Origin: Chloroflexota bacterium
GTDB taxonomy: Bacteria > Chloroflexota > Anaerolineae > Thermoflexales > Thermoflexaceae
Length of the DNA: 11,545 bases
Assembly: GCA_030550075.1 (NCBI GenBank)
Contig: JAUQQB010000052.1
Coordinates: 1 to 11,545 of the forward strand
Reading direction: 5' to 3'
Below the pieces are notes generated by a model. That model made no database searches and was not told the DNA's origin. It worked only from the letters and a program-made list of their open reading frames with translations. This document shows positions 1 to 6,805 of this stretch, one piece after another. Both the position numbers and the translations under genes were made by a program. Positions within the stretch are counted from its first letter, which is position 1. The number at the start of each line of letters is the position of its first letter.

Positions 1-35
1 CCCCTCCTCGCGGCCCAAAGGGCCGCGAGGAGGGG
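1..35. terminator. Perfect GC-rich hairpin, probable terminator of an upstream gene
   Basis: Bases 1-16 and 20-35 are exact inverted repeats (16-bp stem) around an AAA loop. The stem is very GC-rich. The bases after it on the + strand (TTCCCTCAATTTCCC) hold only short T-runs, so it is not a classic stem plus U-tract. The left arm begins at the first base of the window, so the stem may continue outside. It most likely ends an upstream + strand transcript. It lies only 39 bp before the aminotransferase start codon, so it could instead act as an attenuator or 5'-end stabiliser for that gene. Confidence 0.7.
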
Positions 36-74
36 TTCCCTCAATTTCCCCCAAACCCATTCGGAGCACGACCC

Positions 75-1241
75 ATGGCGCACCACACCCTGCTCATGAT
101 TCCCGGTCCGGTGGAAGTGGACCCCGAGGTCCTGGAGGCGATGGCCCGCCCGCCGCTCAGCCACATGTCCACCGCCTTTGCCGCCCTGATGCAGGAAGCC
201 CTTACAGGCCTCAAGGATGTCTTCAATGCGCCGGATGGCCAGCCCTTCCTGGTCGCGGGGTCTGGGACCCTGGCGATGGAGATGGCCCTGGCTAACCTGG
301 TCGAGCCCGGCGATCGTGTGGTGGTGGTGGACACCGGCTATTTCGCCGCGCGGATGGCGGAGCTGGCCGAATGGCTGGAGGCCCAGGTGGTCCGGGTAAC
401 CGCTGAGCCCGGAGCGCTCCCGGATGATGCCCAGGTTGAAGCAGCGCTCCGGGATGGGGCCAAAGTCCTTACGATCACCCACGTCGACACCTCCACTGGA
501 GTGGTGGCGCCGGTGGAGCGCTGGGCTGCCCTGGCCCACCGTTACGGTGCTCTGGTCGTCGTGGATGGGGTTTGCGCTGTGGGAGGCCAGCGCTTTCACC
601 AGACCGCCTGGGACGTCGATGTGGCGCTCACGGGATCCCAGAAAGCACTGGCGGTGCCGCCAGGCCTGGCGATCGTGATGGCCCGCCCGGCTGCGCTGGA
701 GGCCTACCGCCGTCGGCGGACCCGCACCCGCTCTTACTACGTGGACTGGGGGAAGTGGCTTCCGGTGATGGAAGCCTATCAGGCCGGGCGGCCCGCTTAC
801 TTCGCGACGCCGGCCGTGAACCTGGTCGCGGCGATGGTCGCTTCTCTTCGCCGGATCCGGGCCGAAGGGATGGAAGCCCGATGGGCCCGCCATGAGCGGA
901 TCGCGCGCTCCTTCCGGGCCGGGCTCCGGGCGATGGAGCTGGAGCTCGTGCCTCGGGACCCTGCCTGGACGGCCGTCACCCTGAGCGTGATTTATTACCC
1001 GAACGGGATCGATGATCGACTGCTACGGGAGCTTGAGACGGCAGGGGTGACGGTCGCGGGCGCCATCCACCCGGCGCTGCGCGGCCGCTCCTTCCGGGTC
1101 GGCCATATGGGAGAGATTGGCCTGCCCGCTCTCCTCCAGACCCTCAGCGCGATCGAGATCGCCCTGCGCCGTCTGGGCCATGCGATCTCTCCCGGCGCAG
1201 GGGTTGCCGCCGCCCAGGCAGAATGGGCGCGCGAAGTGTGA
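75..1241 (+). CDS. PLP-dependent class-V aminotransferase (alanine/serine-glyoxylate aminotransferase family)
   Basis: This is a cytosolic fold-type I PLP enzyme that should transfer an amino group from alanine or serine to glyoxylate or a related 2-oxo acid. Visible family marks are the N-terminal IPGPVEV (residues 9-15), the AGSGTLAME PLP-phosphate loop (61-69), VVVDGVCAVGG with Asp164 for the pyridine nitrogen, the Schiff-base lysine Lys190 in ALTGSQKAL, and the C-terminal FRVGHMG with Arg341 for the substrate carboxylate. At 388 aa it is the usual full length. The ATG at 75 follows a GGAG (63-66) at good spacing, and the motif IPGP lies where it should from the start. It is the only + strand gene here and converges on the catabolic operon, so any link to that pathway is unproven. 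Alanine-glyoxylate, serine-glyoxylate, serine-pyruvate and 2-aminoethylphosphonate-type activities cannot be told apart by eye. Confidence 0.93.
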   Translation: MAHHTLLMIPGPVEVDPEVLEAMARPPLSHMSTAFAALMQEALTGLKDVFNAPDGQPFLVAGSGTLAMEMALANLVEPGDRVVVVDTGYFAARMAELAEWLEAQVVRVTAEPGALPDDAQVEAALRDGAKVLTITHVDTSTGVVAPVERWAALAHRYGALVVVDGVCAVGGQRFHQTAWDVDVALTGSQKALAVPPGLAIVMARPAALEAYRRRRTRTRSYYVDWGKWLPVMEAYQAGRPAYFATPAVNLVAAMVASLRRIRAEGMEARWARHERIARSFRAGLRAMELELVPRDPAWTAVTLSVIYYPNGIDDRLLRELETAGVTVAGAIHPALRGRSFRVGHMGEIGLPALLQTLSAIEIALRRLGHAISPGAGVAAAQAEWAREV

Positions 1242-1245
1242 AACG

Positions 1246-1277
1246 AAGCGGGGGCGGCAACGAAGCCGCCCCCGCTT
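1246..1277. terminator. Bidirectional terminator hairpin between convergent genes
   Basis: Bases 1246-1258 (AAGCGGGGGCGGC) pair perfectly with 1265-1277 (GCCGCCCCCGCTT) around the loop AACGAA. The hairpin begins 4 bp after the aminotransferase stop codon and is followed by TTTCC on the + strand. On the - strand it lies 39 bp beyond the nitrilase stop and is followed by CGTTTC. The position between two converging genes suggests it ends both transcripts, although neither side has a long T-tract. Confidence 0.8.
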
Positions 1278-1316
1278 TCCAACACCCGTCCTCTCAAGGA
1301 CTAACCAGCGGGCCGA

Positions 1317-2882
1317 TCATCCGAGGAAACCATGAAAGGCCTCTGGCCTCCGGCTGAACACCACGTGGGATCCTGGGGCCATCTCTTTATGGCGCGTTAG
1401 AGGTCGGAACAAGGAGACAAAGATTCCGTGCTCGGCCCCGGGAACTCCCGTGGCCAGCGGTTGGCCCAGGGGATCGAAAACGGCGGATGCGACGCCCGCT
1501 GCCTCGCCGGGCGGAGCGACCAGGGCCACGAACACCCGGTTCTCGTCCGCTCGGGCACGGGCCAGAGTGTGAAGATCGGGCCCCGCGGCCGATACCCACC
1601 ACACCAGGAGCTCGGCCCCTCGCAACATCGCGCCGCGGGCAACCTCCGGCGCCCATCCCTCTGATTCTGAAAGCACCCCAATCGTTCCTCCGCTGATTGA
1701 ATAAACCGGAGATCCCTTCTGTCCGCTCCCACGATAGACGCCGATCCGCCGCCCGCTGTCCAGGAGATGAAGCGCCACCCGTGCTGGGCCCTTTTCCCTC
1801 TCTTCAAGAAGTGGAACAACCAGCCCGCACTGCCATCGAGCGCTGAGAGCCTCCAGGGCTTCCAGGGCCGAATCGGGGCCTGGGGGAGGCCCGGACACGA
1901 CCAGTAAAGAAGCCCCCTGGCGGATCAGAGTCTCCCCCAGCGCTTCGATACGCTGCATCCAATCCGCTGTCGTGGAGTAAGCCCCCATCTGAAGCAGGCC
2001 GACCCGGAGGTAGAGGGCATCCGGAGGGATGGGCTTGCGGAGCTCTCGGGCCACTGGTAGTTCTTCAACGGAAGCCATCAGCAAAGGGTCCGACTCCGCC
2101 GGCCGCACCCGCGGGCCAGGGGCTGTTCCCAGGTCGATCTCCGCCAATACGATCTCCTCGCGATCCGGACTTCCCATCGCTCGATATTGCCCATCCGGGG
2201 CGATGACCCCACTGCGACCGCAATAGAGGATGGTGCCGGCCTCCATCCCCACTTTGTTGGCCACCGCGATCCACACCCCGTTCTCCATCGCCCGCGCCGG
2301 GAGCATATAAAGCACCTGAGGATTGGTGCGGGCCCTCGGGTCACCGATGGAGGTCACCAGGGCGGTAGCGTCCAGGATCAGCCGGGCTCCCTGTAAAGCC
2401 AAGGCCCGGGGGATCTCCGGCATCCGCCCATCGGCGCAGATCATGAGCCCCACGCGTCCAAAGGGGAGATCGAAAATCGGGAGATCGGACCCCGGCTCGA
2501 ACCATTCGCGATCGAAGTGCCACAGGAAGATCTTATCGTAAAGGCCCAGGACCTCCCCCTCCGGGCTGAGGAAGGCGATGGAATTGCACAACCGCCCGGA
2601 GGATATCGGCCGGGCCAGGCCGACCGCGATATGGGCCCGATGCTGACGAGCTTTCTCCCCAAACAGTCGGAGGACGTCCTCCGTCGAGCGTGGCTCGGAT
2701 CGCCGGTAGGTTTCCAGGGAATGCAGGTAATACGCCGGATACGTGCACTCGGGAAGCAGGATGATCGCCGGCCGATAGCGGCCGGCCTCATCCACCCGAT
2801 CGAGGGCCCGCTCCAGAGCCTCTTCTGCATGGTCCAGATCCATTGCTTCCAGCTGCACACACGCGACTCCAATGCGGTTCAT
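1317..2882 (-). CDS. Tandem nitrilase-superfamily (carbon-nitrogen hydrolase) protein with a degenerate second domain
   Basis: A likely amidase, N-carbamoylase or nitrilase-type hydrolase of 521 aa, about twice the usual 270-300 aa. Domain 1 (about residues 3-260) has the full Glu-Lys-Cys triad: Glu45 in ILLPECTYP, Lys117 in LYDKIFLWH and Cys149 in GLMICADGRMPE. Domain 2 (about 291-505) follows the same layout (YLRVGLLQMG, then GTIGVLSESEGWAPEVAR, then RADENRVFVALVAPPG) but the matching positions are Gly331, Gly385 and Glu406, so it should be inactive. The frame is open up to 2948, but I place the start at the ATG at 2882: it overlaps the upstream stop codon as ATGA, and the sequence MNRIGVACVQLEA is the normal nitrilase opening. 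It is the last gene of the operon, probably translationally coupled to the FAD oxidoreductase. Substrate unknown. Confidence 0.9.
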   Translation of the reverse strand: MNRIGVACVQLEAMDLDHAEEALERALDRVDEAGRYRPAIILLPECTYPAYYLHSLETYRRSEPRSTEDVLRLFGEKARQHRAHIAVGLARPISSGRLCNSIAFLSPEGEVLGLYDKIFLWHFDREWFEPGSDLPIFDLPFGRVGLMICADGRMPEIPRALALQGARLILDATALVTSIGDPRARTNPQVLYMLPARAMENGVWIAVANKVGMEAGTILYCGRSGVIAPDGQYRAMGSPDREEIVLAEIDLGTAPGPRVRPAESDPLLMASVEELPVARELRKPIPPDALYLRVGLLQMGAYSTTADWMQRIEALGETLIRQGASLLVVSGPPPGPDSALEALEALSARWQCGLVVPLLEEREKGPARVALHLLDSGRRIGVYRGSGQKGSPVYSISGGTIGVLSESEGWAPEVARGAMLRGAELLVWWVSAAGPDLHTLARARADENRVFVALVAPPGEAAGVASAVFDPLGQPLATGVPGAEHGIFVSLFRPLTRHKEMAPGSHVVFSRRPEAFHGFLG

Positions 2883-4537
2883 CGCGCGGTCCCCTCTTCG
2901 CGCTCCAGCTCCGCAAGAATCTCTTCCGCCCGGCGAGGCTTCCACCAAGGAGAATATCCTAGATCCTCCGCAATCACCGTGGCTGCATTATAGCCCGGTT
3001 GTCCAGTGAAGCTCCCACCCGGGAAGGTCTCTGATCCGCACAGGTAAAGGCCCTCAATAGGAGTGCCATAGTGACTGAGGGCAGGATGCGGCCGCCGAGC
3101 CCAGAAGTTTTCTGGATGATAGGAGCCATGATGGCGATCTCCCCATACCATGCGGGGGATCCATTGTTCCGTGTCCATCGGGGTATGGACAGCGAAAGCC
3201 AGGATTCGGTCAGGCAAATCAGGGACATAGTCAGTCCATCGCTCCAGGATCCGCCAAGCGTATGCTTCGGCAGATGTATCATCCCCTCTGCGAGCAACAG
3301 CCTGCGGTCCAGTGGGCACAAATTGCCACGCAAAAGCGGTTGCACAGCCCGGCGGGGCTTGAGTGGGATCGAAGCGAGTCGGGATCCCAATATGCAGACG
3401 CGGCGGCTCCGGCCACTCTCTCTTCCGAATCTGACGCATGCAATGCTCGAGATCTTGGCTGCTCTCATAGCCTACAAAGTGGTTGAGGGCGCAATTCAAT
3501 GGATCATCCGGGTTGGTTCCTCGATAGCACGGGGGCGCGGTAAGGGCTAGATGCACCCCGAACAGGGCTTCCTCATTCCACCGATAACCTGCCAGCGCCT
3601 CTCGTAATGAAGGATCCAGGTGAGAGGGCTCCACCAAGCGGCCGAGGGTTATTGGGGATGGAAGGCTGGAACAGACGAACCGGCGGGTCCGAAGGCGCCG
3701 GCCATCCTGCAACACTACCCCTGTAGCCCGCCCGTTCTCCACGAGGATCCGCTCCACCGGAGCACGAGTGAGAATCCGTCCGCCATGCGCGTAGAGGGCG
3801 GCGGCCAAGGCGCGGGCAGCCATGGCGGAACCACCTTGAATCAAGGACCCGGTGTGCGAAACTAGCAAAGCGTGAACCACGATGTAACCAGTCCCGGGCA
3901 CATCGAGAACAGGGAGATATCCACGGACAGCCACATTACAAAGGACAAGGGCCCGAACGGCCTCGTGGACGAAGAGCTCCCGCACCACATCCAAGGCGGA
4001 AGGACGCCACCACCGAAGGAGACGGCGGCCCAAAGGGCTGCGCTCCAACCGCTCCATGAGCGCTTCCTCTGGGAGCGGAGGAGAGAATCGGAGAGGATCC
4101 AGGACGCGAGCAGATAGCTCGCTGAACTCGGCATGAATTCGAGCATAGGTATCCGCATCTTTTGGGTTGACCCGACGAATGACTTCGAGGCTTCGTTCCA
4201 GCGAATGGAACGTCACCAGCCCGCCTCCGTCCTGAAAGGGGATAGCGTTTTGCGCTTCGGGGGTCAGAATCTTCATGCCGTAACGATCAAGCTCCAGGTC
4301 GCGCCAGATCCGATAGTTAGGGGACCATCGGACAAAGAAGACATGAAGGTTGTGCTGGAAAAGGGGAAGGGTGATCTCCGCAGTGCACAAGCCGCCACCG
4401 ATCGACTCCTGAGCCTCCAGCACTAACACACGGGCCCCCGCGCGAGCCAAGTAGTTAGCGGCAACCAAGGCATTATGACCGCTACCGATGAAGATCCCAT
4501 CCACCTCATCCATCCCAGCCGAGCCCATCCATACCAT
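2879..4537 (-). CDS. FAD-dependent oxidoreductase, phytoene-desaturase/PYROXD2-like family
   Basis: A 552-aa flavoprotein of the CrtI-like group (COG1233 type). The N-terminal Rossmann motif IGSGHNALVAANYLARAG (residues 17-34) is followed by VLVLE with the ribose-binding Glu41 and by SIGGG. The C-terminal FAD-binding stretch GLYLCGSETFPGGSFTGQPG starts at residue 496 and leads into YNAATVIAEDLG. No signal peptide or membrane segment is evident. Family members oxidise C-C or C-N bonds; in a catabolic operon lacking carotenoid genes, pigment synthesis is unlikely and an amine or acid substrate is more plausible (inference). The ATG at 4537 is chosen because GAGGA lies 8 nt before it; ATGs at 4528 and 4513 also sit ahead of the FAD motif, and 4513 would match the family's usual short N-terminus. 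Its 5' end lies inside the open frame of the aldehyde dehydrogenase stump, and its stop overlaps the nitrilase start by 4 bp. Confidence 0.88.
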   Translation of the reverse strand: MVWMGSAGMDEVDGIFIGSGHNALVAANYLARAGARVLVLEAQESIGGGLCTAEITLPLFQHNLHVFFVRWSPNYRIWRDLELDRYGMKILTPEAQNAIPFQDGGGLVTFHSLERSLEVIRRVNPKDADTYARIHAEFSELSARVLDPLRFSPPLPEEALMERLERSPLGRRLLRWWRPSALDVVRELFVHEAVRALVLCNVAVRGYLPVLDVPGTGYIVVHALLVSHTGSLIQGGSAMAARALAAALYAHGGRILTRAPVERILVENGRATGVVLQDGRRLRTRRFVCSSLPSPITLGRLVEPSHLDPSLREALAGYRWNEEALFGVHLALTAPPCYRGTNPDDPLNCALNHFVGYESSQDLEHCMRQIRKREWPEPPRLHIGIPTRFDPTQAPPGCATAFAWQFVPTGPQAVARRGDDTSAEAYAWRILERWTDYVPDLPDRILAFAVHTPMDTEQWIPRMVWGDRHHGSYHPENFWARRPHPALSHYGTPIEGLYLCGSETFPGGSFTGQPGYNAATVIAEDLGYSPWWKPRRAEEILAELEREEGTAR

Positions 4538-4833
4538 CGCTGCTTCCTCAACAACAGAGCAAGGCGATACAGGATCCGCGCCCGCTCCCGTGGATCGCAG
4601 CGGGACCAGCGGCCATCCCGGAAGGCCTCCGCGGCCGCCTGCACGGCCCTCTCTCCATCCTCGGGCCCGCCGTCCGCGACCTCAGCCAGGTTCTCACCCG
4701 TGGCCGGGTTCTCAACCAGGAAATACCGGCCAGTGGCCGGTGGGACCTCCCGGCCGCCAATGAGATGGTCATATCGCGGCCGGATCCGAATTTCCAGCCG
4801 GGATACGGAAGAGACGAAGGGCGTTCCGACCAC
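4423..4833 (-). pseudogene. N-terminal remnant of an NAD(P)-dependent aldehyde dehydrogenase
   Basis: Residues 15-98 of this frame match the N-terminus of aldehyde dehydrogenases: YDHLIGGREVPPATGRYF, then VENPATGENLAEVADGG, then AVQAAAEAFRDGRWS and PRERARILYRLALLL. The match stops at about 4540, 3 bp before the ATG of the FAD oxidoreductase. The frame then runs to a stop at 4423 through DNA that codes for the oxidoreductase in another frame, giving unrelated residues. About 400 residues are missing, including the NAD-binding fold, catalytic Cys and general-base Glu, so no dehydrogenase can be made. Translation signals are intact: GTG at 4833 preceded by AGGAGG. The frame overlaps the end of the upstream amidohydrolase by 65 bp. 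It is best read as a gene cut by a deletion of roughly 1.2 kb; an assembly error is the alternative. Confidence 0.82.
4540..4549 (-). promoter_or_regulatory. Shine-Dalgarno for the FAD oxidoreductase, in the last bases of the aldehyde dehydrogenase remnant
   Basis: On the - strand, GAGGA at 4549-4545 lies 8 nt before the ATG at 4537. The same bases are read in the remnant's frame as the codons for its LRKQ end, so the ribosome site of the oxidoreductase sits in or right at the edge of the truncated gene. It supports the 4537 start over 4528 and 4513. Confidence 0.55.
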
Positions 4834-5785
4834 GGATCGCCTCCTGTGGAGAATCCCCGCCCCCCAGCGTATTCAGGTGTTCTAAGAACCGCACGTCTGC
4901 CATATCAAAGGGAAGATCTGTCCCAACCATCACCCGCTCGCCCCCTACCAACTCGATCAGGAAGTGCAATGGCAGATCGGCGTGGACTACAGTGTCAAAG
5001 TAGAATCGATCTAGATAAGCTGAGGGAGGCTGCTGAATGTGTCGACGGGCCTCCGGGCGAACCCGGAACCCGTGATCCAGACGGCCAATTTGATACGGCA
5101 GGAAGCCACCCCCATGCACCAGCAGGAGCCGTACCCGAGGATGGCGGTCCAGGAACCCCGAGAGGATCAGTCGCGCTACCGCAACGCTGGTGTCCAGCGG
5201 GTTTCCAATCAGATTGACCAGGTAGAAATCGGACAGGCCCGGGCGTGGGCCAACATAGTAAGGGTGAAGCATCACCGGAACCTCCAGCGCTTCCACCGCA
5301 TGCCAGAAAGGCTCAAAGCGCTCATCCTCCAGCGGGATCCCTTCCACCGATGTGCCGATAATCGCTCCCTTTAATCCCAGCTCCAGGACGGCATATCGGA
5401 GTTCCTCTGCCGCTACCTCCGAGTTCCGCATCGGCACCGTCGCTAAGCCGTAAAGCCGTCCCCCGGAGCGACGGGTGATATGGGCCAATGCCTCATTGGC
5501 CGAGCGGCAGAACGTTGCCCCCGCCCGAGGATCCACCCAGTAGAAGAACAACGGAGGAGCGATGGAGAGCACTGTTATATCGATCCCCAGGTGATCCATC
5601 TGCCGCAGCTTGGCCTCCAGATCCCAGAACTCGGGATCTAGCCGATACGAGTATCCCTGAGGATGGAAAACCCATTCTTCTCCGTCGACCCGGCGCACCT
5701 CTACTCCATCCAGGGCGCATCCACGGCGGGCTGTTTCCATGAAATCGGTTGGGATGAAATGGGCATGCACATCGACCACCATCAT
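4769..5785 (-). CDS. ACMSD-family amidohydrolase, probable metal-dependent decarboxylase
   Basis: A 338-aa TIM-barrel amidohydrolase-2 protein, the usual size for aminocarboxymuconate-semialdehyde decarboxylase (ACMSD), gamma-resorcylate decarboxylase and related decarboxylases. Metal ligands are visible as His7 and His9 (VDVHAHF), His174 (VMLHPYYVG) and Asp290 (VGTDLPFD), with the catalytic-site His224 in LLLVHGGGF. Spacing matches, within a few residues, His9/His11/His177/His228/Asp294 of the Pseudomonas ACMSD (numbers recalled). Arg48 (YSYRLD) and Arg235 (IGRLD) fall at the positions of its two substrate-carboxylate arginines. The start is an ATG overlapping the alcohol dehydrogenase stop as ATGA, with GGAG 8 nt before; a second ATG follows at once. 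The next gene was an aldehyde dehydrogenase, the usual partner of ACMSD in aminomuconate-semialdehyde pathways. Substrate is not proven; hydratase-type relatives exist. Confidence 0.88.
   Translation of the reverse strand: MMVVDVHAHFIPTDFMETARRGCALDGVEVRRVDGEEWVFHPQGYSYRLDPEFWDLEAKLRQMDHLGIDITVLSIAPPLFFYWVDPRAGATFCRSANEALAHITRRSGGRLYGLATVPMRNSEVAAEELRYAVLELGLKGAIIGTSVEGIPLEDERFEPFWHAVEALEVPVMLHPYYVGPRPGLSDFYLVNLIGNPLDTSVAVARLILSGFLDRHPRVRLLLVHGGGFLPYQIGRLDHGFRVRPEARRHIQQPPSAYLDRFYFDTVVHADLPLHFLIELVGGERVMVGTDLPFDMADVRFLEHLNTLGGGDSPQEAIRGRNALRLFRIPAGNSDPAAI
4840..4845 (-). promoter_or_regulatory. Shine-Dalgarno AGGAGG deciding the GTG start of the aldehyde dehydrogenase remnant
   Basis: On the - strand AGGAGG occupies 4845-4840 and is followed after 6 nt (CGATCC) by GTG at 4833. 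It lies inside the amidohydrolase coding sequence, within the codons for Gln-Glu-Ala near its C-terminus. The frame holds no ATG before the aldehyde dehydrogenase homology, so this site is what fixes the start. Confidence 0.65.
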
Positions 5786-6795
5786 CCATCGTGCTCCAGC
5801 ACAATTTTGAGGGCGCTACCCTCCGAGGTGGTGAGCAGGTTCAAAGCGGCGAGGAGCTCGCTCAACCTCATCCGATGGGTGACCAGGGGTTCAACCCGAA
5901 CCAAGCCCCGCCTCACGAGATCGATGGCCACCACATAGTCCTCCCCCTTGGCCGCCCGAGCATTAAGAATTTTCAGCTCCTTGAAATACCATTGATAGAA
6001 CGGTATGGATCCCTCTCGGGCCGTGATGGTGCCGAAGACCAAGATCTGGCCAGCAATCCGGACCAGCTCCACCGCCTGGGCGAAGGTGGGGACGCTCCCT
6101 ACCGACTCAATGACCAGATCCGCTCCGCGCCCGCCTGTGGCCTCCTGCACGCCATGAACGGCCCCCTCAGGGGAGAAGACGAGGTCTGCTCCCAGCTCCC
6201 GGGCCAGCTCCCGCTTCCAGGCGCTCCGGGTGACGCCGATCACGAGGGAAGCTCCTCGCGCCTTTGCCAGCTGCACATGGAGCAACCCGGTCACTCCTAA
6301 CCCTAAGACCACCACGGAGGTCCCTGGAAAGATGGAGGCCAGCCGCTGGGCATGCAGGCAGGTTGAGAGGACCTGGATCACCGGGGCCGCGTAATCGGGA
6401 ACGTTGTCCGGCAGAAGGTAGACGTTCCGCCGGGGGGCAACGACGAATTCTGCAAACCCCCCATCCATATCCCGCCCTAACAACCGCCCGTTGGAGCAGA
6501 GATGGGTCCTCCCAGCCAAGCAATGGAAGCACAAGCCACAGAAGGTGACCGGGTCGATAATCACCCGCGCCCCCAGTGGGAACCTCCCGGCCGGATCCTC
6601 CACTACCTGACCAATCATTTCGTGACCCATCACCCGGGGATACTGGACCGGGATCGCACCGGTGAAGATCTTTTGATCGGTTCCGCAAATGCCGCTGTGG
6701 GTGACTCGAATCAGGACCTCAGAGGACCCCGGCTGCGGGCGGGGGATCTCGGCCAGCGTCAGGGATCGCGGCCCATGCAACACCATGGCTTGCAT
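5782..6795 (-). CDS. Zinc-dependent MDR alcohol dehydrogenase
   Basis: A 337-aa medium-chain dehydrogenase/reductase that should interconvert an alcohol and a ketone or aldehyde using NAD(P). The catalytic-zinc site shows Cys37 (GICGTD) and His58-Glu59 (MGHEMIG). The structural-zinc lobe has Cys86, Cys89, Cys92 and Cys100. The nucleotide fold shows VVVLGLGVTG (161-170). The acidic residue often found at the fourth zinc-side position (usually in an EPL motif) is not obvious: this region reads AAPVIQVLSTCLH. The start ATG at 6795 has AGGAGG 6 nt upstream and lies 10 bp after the acyl-CoA dehydrogenase stop. It ends with an ATGA overlap into the decarboxylase gene. The wider family includes threonine, sorbitol and butanediol dehydrogenases; substrate cannot be called. 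Confidence 0.92.
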   Translation of the reverse strand: MQAMVLHGPRSLTLAEIPRPQPGSSEVLIRVTHSGICGTDQKIFTGAIPVQYPRVMGHEMIGQVVEDPAGRFPLGARVIIDPVTFCGLCFHCLAGRTHLCSNGRLLGRDMDGGFAEFVVAPRRNVYLLPDNVPDYAAPVIQVLSTCLHAQRLASIFPGTSVVVLGLGVTGLLHVQLAKARGASLVIGVTRSAWKRELARELGADLVFSPEGAVHGVQEATGGRGADLVIESVGSVPTFAQAVELVRIAGQILVFGTITAREGSIPFYQWYFKELKILNARAAKGEDYVVAIDLVRRGLVRVEPLVTHRMRLSELLAALNLLTTSEGSALKIVLEHDG

Positions 6796-6805
6796 CGTCT
6801 CCCTC

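Noticed and set aside
2883..2948. 22-residue N-terminal extension of the nitrilase
   Set aside because: It overlaps the FAD oxidoreductase C-terminus, reads as low-quality sequence, and the ATG at 2882 has an ATGA coupling and the normal family N-terminus.
2517..2993. + strand open frame of 158 codons opposite the nitrilase/FAD oxidoreductase junction
   Set aside because: It lies antisense to two well-supported genes, has no recognisable motif, and is typical of a shadow frame in GC-rich DNA.
4548..4772. ATG at 4772 overlapping the decarboxylase stop as ATGA, as a start for the aldehyde dehydrogenase
   Set aside because: It is in a different frame from the aldehyde dehydrogenase homology and gives an Arg/Pro-rich non-protein-like reading.
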